Shown here one piece after another: positions 4,989 to 8,031 of a DNA stretch of 8,031 nucleotides. The position numbers and the translations under genes are program-made. Positions within the stretch are counted from its first letter, which is position 1. Each line of letters opens with the position of its first letter. The notes beneath the pieces were generated by a model. It was given only the letters and a program-made list of their open reading frames with translations. It did not search any database and was not told where the DNA came from. The DNA comes from an uncultured Oscillospiraceae bacterium (GTDB taxonomy: Bacteria > Bacillota > Clostridia > Oscillospirales > Oscillospiraceae), in NCBI GenBank assembly GCA_900758315.1, contig CAAERF010000134.1, positions 1-8,031 of the forward strand, in the 5' to 3' direction.

Positions 4989-5093
4989 CAATGTAAACCA
5001 TATCGACAGAATCCGACAGGGGTTAGCCTGTTAAAAAAAGCCGTCCCCCGGCAGCGGGGACAAGCGGCTGTGCGTATGTACTATACCATGTAG
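4986..5093 (+). CDS. Possible leader peptide (35 residues)
   Basis: The ORF begins MQCKPYRQNPTGVSLLKK and ends RMYYTM at TAG 5091-5093. It has a strong Shine-Dalgarno (AGGAGG, 8 nt before the ATG) that lies within a hairpin loop. The peptide is strongly basic with no recognised domain. A second GC-rich hairpin (GTCCCC 5043-5048, GGGGAC 5056-5061) lies inside it. A terminator at 5117-5160 follows its stop by 24 bp. That order (peptide, then terminator, then regulatory gene) is what translation-coupled attenuation would look like, compare the tet(M) leader of Tn916. I do not know whether it is translated. It could equally be incidental to an RNA structure. Confidence 0.35.
   Translation: MQCKPYRQNPTGVSLLKKAVPRQRGQAAVRMYYTM
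5033..5069 (-). terminator. Minus-strand Rho-independent terminator
   Basis: GTCCCC (5043-5048) pairs with GGGGAC (5056-5061). AGCC (5039-5042) pairs with GGCT (5066-5069) around a 4-nt bulge. On the minus strand, seven Ts (complement of 5033-5039) follow. It implies a leftward transcript starting somewhere right of 5070, but I see no minus-strand gene there. Confidence 0.5.
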
Positions 5094-5116
5094 GAAAAGA
5101 ACATATTGCTTTTTGT

Positions 5117-5160
5117 TTCGCCCAGCGGGTCTTTGACCTGCCGGGCGAATTTTGTTATTT
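5117..5160 (+). terminator. Strong terminator/attenuator upstream of the sigma-like gene
   Basis: TTCGCCCAGCGGGTC (5117-5131) pairs with GACCTGCCGGGCGAA (5135-5149). The stem is 15 bp with one A-C mismatch and one G-U pair, and has a 3-nt loop. TTTTGTTATTT follows. It stands 145 bp before the sigma-like start, so operon expression probably needs read-through or a promoter I could not identify between 5160 and 5290. Confidence 0.75.
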
Positions 5161-5304
5161 CCTGCGGTCTGCTATCCGGCGCAAAAAGAAATTTCAAAAA
5201 AGTGAAAAAAGGAGGCGTTTAGCGGGCAGCCAGAGAGATTCCATTCGCTCTATTGGCGGAAAGGGAGAGAACCACCACATCCCCCACAGAAAGGGGGTGA
5301 GAAG

Positions 5305-5736
5305 ATGGAAGCGATCCCCCGCAAATACGGTGAATGGGGCCAGTTTGACCGCTACTGCAAGCTGGTTCTGTACCATGAGGCGATAGATTATCTGCGGGAA
5401 ATGAAGTGCCGCCGCGACCGTGAAGTGTCGCTGGACGCTCTTTCCCCGGCTGATTGGGACAAGCTCTCGACCGTAGATCGGTATTCCTGCGACAGCTTTA
5501 CATTCAGTTCGCATGGCTATGACCTACATATCGACAACGAGCTTGTGGCCGAAGCGTTTGCCAGCCTGCCAAAAGACGAGCAGAGTATTTTGATTCTCCG
5601 CTTTGTTCTGGATTTGACTGACGAAGAAATTGGCCGCCTGATGGGAATGTCCCGCAGCGCAGTACAGCGCCACAGGACAAGCACCCTGAAAGACTTGCGT
5701 ATAAAATTGATGGCGTTCATGCCGGAGGGAGGTTAA
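5305..5736 (+). CDS. Tn916 ORF7-like sigma-70-family regulator
   Basis: Sigma-like transcription factor of 143 residues, homologous in layout to Tn916 ORF7, which promotes expression of excision and transfer genes. The N-terminal part (about 10-40, GQFDRYCKLVLYHEAIDYLREM) is helical. The central part holds the ORF7-like pattern VDRYSCDSFTFSSHGYDLHIDNEL. The C-terminal sigma region 4 (about 84-135) includes FASLPKDEQSILILRF and the helix-turn-helix LTDEEIGRLMGMSRSAVQRHR (104-124). AGGGGGTGA lies just before the ATG at 5305. The frame stays open upstream to 5206 but offers no start codon. The ORF8-like gene begins 6 bp after the stop, with its ribosome binding site (GGAGGGAGG) inside this gene's end, so the two are translationally coupled. 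The upstream leader of terminators suggests attenuation control. Confidence 0.9.
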   Translation: MEAIPRKYGEWGQFDRYCKLVLYHEAIDYLREMKCRRDREVSLDALSPADWDKLSTVDRYSCDSFTFSSHGYDLHIDNELVAEAFASLPKDEQSILILRFVLDLTDEEIGRLMGMSRSAVQRHRTSTLKDLRIKLMAFMPEGG

Positions 5737-5742
5737 ACGCGG

Positions 5743-5985
5743 ATGAAGCAATCCAGTTACAAGGGCAAAAGCCCTCTGCCTGATTTTGTGATCGACGCGG
5801 CCTGCGCCGGTAACGCCGAAGCCGTGGAGCGTGTCTTGCAGCATTATGACGGCTATATCAATAAGCTGTGTACCCGGACGCTCTATGACGGCAGCGGCCA
5901 GCCTCATATCTGCATTGACGAGTATATGAAGCGCCGATTGCAAATCAAGCTGATCCATTCCATCGTTAGTCCCATTGGCGACTGA
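5743..5985 (+). CDS. Tn916 ORF8-like helix-turn-helix protein (HTH_16)
   Basis: Small regulator of 80 residues, like Tn916 ORF8, which acts with ORF7. The family core is visible at about 15-70: FVIDAACAGNAEAVERVLQHY, then the hallmark YINKLCTRTLYD (residues 38-49) and MKRRLQIKLIHSIV. The family is annotated as HTH_16 (PF12645). The first 14 residues (KQSSYKGKSPLP) are likely flexible. The GGAGG-rich ribosome binding site falls in the sigma gene's last codons. The TGA stop is followed at 6008-6033 by a CAGGCGG/CCGCCTG stem-loop with a weak U-run (CCTGTTTT), perhaps a partial terminator. The C-terminus (SIVSPIGD) appears complete. Confidence 0.88.
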   Translation: MKQSSYKGKSPLPDFVIDAACAGNAEAVERVLQHYDGYINKLCTRTLYDGSGQPHICIDEYMKRRLQIKLIHSIVSPIGD

Positions 5986-6007
5986 CGGTTAAGGCCCCGG
6001 CCATAGA

Positions 6008-6040
6008 CAGGCGGCTTTCCCTTTCCCCGCCTGCCTGTTT
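6008..6040 (+). terminator. Weak terminator-like hairpin after the ORF8-like gene
   Basis: CAGGCGG (6008-6014) pairs perfectly with CCGCCTG (6027-6033) around a pyrimidine-rich 12-nt loop. CCTGTTTT follows. The U-run is short and offset, so termination would be partial. Confidence 0.3.
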
Positions 6041-6099
6041 TCCCGGCGGCCCCTTTGCTCCTTGACAAATACGCCCGCAGGACAATGGCGGTGCGTCAT

Positions 6100-6345
6100 A
6101 GGGCAGACGGATACATTCTGTCTGCGTCGAGCCGGGCGGCAGGTGCGCCAAGAGGCTTTCCCCCAGCGGGATAAGCGGAGCGATTTTACCGGGCCGTAAA
6201 GCAGGTGTGGCAGCCTGCGGGCGACGACGCGCAGGCAGGACAATGATACGCCCTTGCCGTCGTAGTCCGAGCGTTTGAAGCGTCGCAGGCAACGAGCAGG
6301 GCCGCGTGAGAACCACGCGGGGGTGAGATTCCCGTGGAGCTGTGC
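6100..6345 (+). ncRNA. Candidate structured RNA or 5' leader between the ORF8-like gene and xis
   Basis: The 434 bp between ORF8-like and xis hold no convincing gene but strong inverted repeats. GCAGACGGA/TCTGTCTGC is at 6103-6111 and 6117-6125. GCCTGCG/CGCAGGC is at 6213-6219 and 6230-6236. CCGCGTG/CACGCGG is at 6302-6308 and 6314-6320. Two features suggest switching. CGCAGGC recurs at 6284-6290 and could replace its first copy. CCACG (6313-6317) could instead pair with CGTGG downstream (about 6333-6337). The loop ACGACG (6224-6229) can pair with CGTCGT (6258-6263), a possible pseudoknot. No known RNA family is recognised. Boundaries and strand are guesses. Confidence 0.4.
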
Positions 6346-6419
6346 CAGCAGCCGTCCGTTATTTTCTGCCCACTTTCGCAAAAAACAGCCTTTGTTTTGA
6401 AAAGAAAGGGGGCCATGTT

Positions 6420-6623
6420 ATGAGTAATAACGATGTGCCTATTTGGGAAAAATACACGCTTACCATTGAGGAAGCGTCCAAATATTTTCGGATCGGGGAA
6501 AACAAACTGCGTCGGCTTGCCGAGGAAAACCCCACCGCTGGCTGGGTGATCCTGAACGGCAACCGCATCCAGATCAAGCGGAAGCAGTTTGAAAAAATCA
6601 TTGATTCCCTTGACACAATATAG
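6420..6623 (+). CDS. xis: Tn916-family excisionase
   Basis: DNA-bending recombination directionality factor that works with Int to excise the element. It has 67 residues, the same length as Tn916 Xis, and a nearly identical core: [20 protein letters not shown] (12-31), the winged helix-turn-helix, then [16 protein letters not shown]. The frame is open from 6342, but the ATG at 6420 gives the family start ([14 protein letters not shown]). AAAGGGGG sits at 6405-6412. An out-of-frame ATG (6415) precedes it by five bases. int follows after 79 bp, within which an inverted repeat lies. The strong conservation makes this call secure. Confidence 0.96.
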   Translation: MSNNDVPIWEKYTLTIEEASKYFRIGENKLRRLAEENPTAGWVILNGNRIQIKRKQFEKIIDSLDTI

Positions 6624-6627
6624 TGAA

Positions 6628-6677
6628 AAAGGGCCTTGCGCGTGTTATAATAGGTTATAAGCGTGTCAAGGCTCTTT
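6628..6677 (+). promoter_or_regulatory. Inverted repeat between xis and int enclosing a -10-like box
   Basis: AAAGGGCCTTG (6628-6638) pairs with CAAGGCTCTTT (6667-6677): 11 bp with one G-U pair. The loop holds TTATAATAGGTTATAA (6645-6660), itself an inverted repeat containing TATAAT (6646-6651). It may be an attenuating hairpin, an int promoter, or a protein site. No good -35 lies at 17 bp (TGAAAA-like). Confidence 0.4.
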
Positions 6678-6702
6678 CCGTCATGGAAAGGAGCATGACG
6701 AA

Positions 6703-7980
6703 ATGCCAAGAAAAGAACGAGATGAAAAAAGACGGGACAACAAAGGCCGCCTTTTGAAGTCTGGAGAGAGCCAGCGATCAGATGGAAGATACGCTTACAA
6801 ATACATTGACACCTTTGGAGACCCCCAGTTTGTTTACTCATGGAAGTTAGTACCTACTGACAAAGTACCTGCCGGGAAACGGCCCTGTCTTTCCCTGCGC
6901 GAGAAGATCAAGCAGATACAGAAAGACCTTGACGACGGGATAGACACCATCGGCAAGAAAATGACCGTGTGCCAGCTTTATGAAAAGTACACCCGGCAGC
7001 GCGGGAATGTGCGGAAAGGAACCCAAAAGAGCCGCCAGCAGTTGATGAAACTTCTGTCCGAAGATAAGCTGGGCGCGGCCAGCATTGACAGCGTGAAGCT
7101 GTCCGACGCGAAAGAATGGGCCTTGCGTATGCAGGAAAAGGGCGTTGCCTACAACACCATCTGCAACAGCAAGCGTTCCTTAAAAGCCATCTTTTATATG
7201 GCCGTACAGGACGATTGCCTCCGCAAGAATCCCTTTGACTTCCAGATCAATGAGGTTATCAACGACGATACCGTACCAAAGGTGCCGCTTACCCCTACAC
7301 AGGAAAACGAGCTTTTGGACTTCATGCAGAACGATCCCGTCTATGCCAAGTATTATGACGAGGTGGTGATCCTGCTGGAAACCGGACTTCGTATTTCCGA
7401 ACTCTGCGGCCTGACGCCTGCTGACCTGAATTTTGAGAAGCGCTTTGTAAATGTAGACCACCAGCTTTTGAGAAGCACCGAGGACGGCTACTATATCGAA
7501 GCGCCAAAAACAGAAAGCGGATTCCGTCAAGTGCCTATGAGCGCAGCCGCCTATGAAGCGTTTGAGCGCGTGTTGAAGAAGCGCAGGGACGGCAGGTGCA
7601 TTGAGGTTGACGGTTATAAGGACTTCCTGTTCCTGAACCGGGACGGCCTGCCCAAAACCGCCGTCAACTATGACGCCATGTTCAAGTGCCTTGCCAAGAA
7701 GTACAACAAGTGCCACAAGGAGCCGCTGCCCGATGTGATGACGCCGCACACCATGCGGCATACATTCTGTACCAGAATGGCAAACGCGGGCATGAACCCC
7801 AAGGCATTGCAGTACATCATGGGACACGCCAACATTGTAATGACGCTGAACTATTACGCCCACGCTACTTTCCATTCCGCACAGGAGGAAATGGAACGGC
7901 TGCAAGCCAAGGCAAAAACCACCGCAGAGGCCAAGCCGGAGCCTGCGGCGGAAAGCGCCGAGGAAACCAAGGCGGCATAA
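6703..7980 (+). CDS. int: Tn916-family tyrosine integrase
   Basis: Site-specific recombinase that integrates and excises the element, 425 residues. The N-terminal arm-binding domain (about 9-75) carries RRDNKGRLLKSGESQ, DGRYAYKYID and PQFVYSWKLV, shared with Tn916 Int. A core-binding SAM-like domain spans about 86-185. The catalytic domain (about 195-390) shows Arg230 (LETGLRISEL), Lys269 (APKTESG), His349 and Arg352 (PHTMRH), His375 (IMGHANI) and the Tyr nucleophile in LNYYAHA. By the Y-x-H pattern this is Tyr385; Tyr384 cannot be excluded. GGAAAGGAG at 6685-6693 supports the ATG at 6703. It is longer than Tn916 Int (405 residues, from memory), largely through a low-complexity Ala/Glu/Lys tail (about 402-425). 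It stands last before the element end, as in Tn916. Confidence 0.97.
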   Translation: MPRKERDEKRRDNKGRLLKSGESQRSDGRYAYKYIDTFGDPQFVYSWKLVPTDKVPAGKRPCLSLREKIKQIQKDLDDGIDTIGKKMTVCQLYEKYTRQRGNVRKGTQKSRQQLMKLLSEDKLGAASIDSVKLSDAKEWALRMQEKGVAYNTICNSKRSLKAIFYMAVQDDCLRKNPFDFQINEVINDDTVPKVPLTPTQENELLDFMQNDPVYAKYYDEVVILLETGLRISELCGLTPADLNFEKRFVNVDHQLLRSTEDGYYIEAPKTESGFRQVPMSAAAYEAFERVLKKRRDGRCIEVDGYKDFLFLNRDGLPKTAVNYDAMFKCLAKKYNKCHKEPLPDVMTPHTMRHTFCTRMANAGMNPKALQYIMGHANIVMTLNYYAHATFHSAQEEMERLQAKAKTTAEAKPEPAAESAEETKAA

Positions 7981-8031
7981 GTAGTACGCAGAATTTACTA
8001 CTGCTTTTACTACTTTTGAGAGCGAAAACAT
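7981..8031. repeat. Direct repeats TTTACTACT downstream of int (candidate Int arm-type sites near the element end)
   Basis: TTTACTACT occurs at 7994-8002 and again at 8006-8014, a 12-bp period. An inverted GTAGTA lies at 7981-7986, directly after the int stop. In Tn916, Int binds short direct repeats (DR-2) near each end; position and form fit that. The actual element terminus and att core are not visible and probably lie just right of the window. Confidence 0.5.

Noticed and set aside
5966..6381. Two long overlapping minus-strand ORFs between the ORF8-like gene and xis
   Set aside because: Both are Arg/Pro-rich with no domain pattern and no ribosome binding site. They overlap each other in different frames, as expected from GC-rich structured DNA.
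7180..8031. 283-codon minus-strand ORF opposite int
   Set aside because: It is fully antisense to the strongly conserved integrase, and its composition is that of a codon shadow.
1..8031. CRISPR array, tRNA, rRNA or toxin-antitoxin module
   Set aside because: No regularly spaced repeats, tRNA-like cloverleaf, rRNA text or recognisable toxin/antitoxin pair was seen on either strand.

Overview
This window is one end of a Tn916/Tn1549-family integrative and conjugative element (ICE). The host is a Firmicute, most likely a gut clostridial lineage. The element shows in its flanks: a MobP-type relaxase and MobC at the left, and the Tn916-style control and recombination genes (ORF7-like sigma factor, ORF8-like HTH_16 protein, Xis, tyrosine integrase) at the right. 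Xis and Int are close, by memory, to Tn916 Xis and Int. Flank genes are GC-rich with clostridial-style ribosome binding sites. The middle, about 1440-4375, is conspicuously AT-rich and reads as cargo of different origin.

Layout. 1-539 (-): relaxase, cut by the window edge. 500-829 (-): MobC. 848-1058: candidate oriT made of three back-to-back perfect hairpins, then two minus-strand terminators. 1059-1427 (-): an ORF9-like HTH repressor. 1572-1736 (+): a decayed small HTH protein gene with one frameshift and one nonsense codon. 1836-3612 (+): vanR and vanS of the VanA-like type. 3741-4355 (+): a VanZ-family membrane protein. 4372-4431: a GC-richer orphan coding tail. 4477-4653 (+): an unrecognised 58-residue protein. 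4769-5160: a long leader with several hairpins, terminators and a 35-codon ORF whose start codon lies in a stem. 5305-5985 (+): sigma-like regulator and HTH_16 protein. 5986-6419: no convincing gene but strong potential RNA structure. 6420-7980 (+): xis and int. 7981-8031: repeats that look like integrase arm sites.

How it may work. VanS should sense a cell-wall or glycopeptide signal and phosphorylate VanR. Upstream of vanR and of vanZ there are tandem 11-bp VanR-like boxes, each pair exactly 61 bp (box start to -10 start) from a TATAAT. VanR therefore probably drives both its own operon and vanZ. No vanH, D-Ala-D-Lac ligase, vanX or vanY lies in the window. The cassette looks like a van regulon reduced to its sensor and VanZ, which in the VanA system gives low-level teicoplanin resistance. 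The right-hand module would control excision and transfer as in Tn916.

Homology statements come from recognising family motifs and remembered sequences, not from searches. RNA structures and promoters were read by eye.
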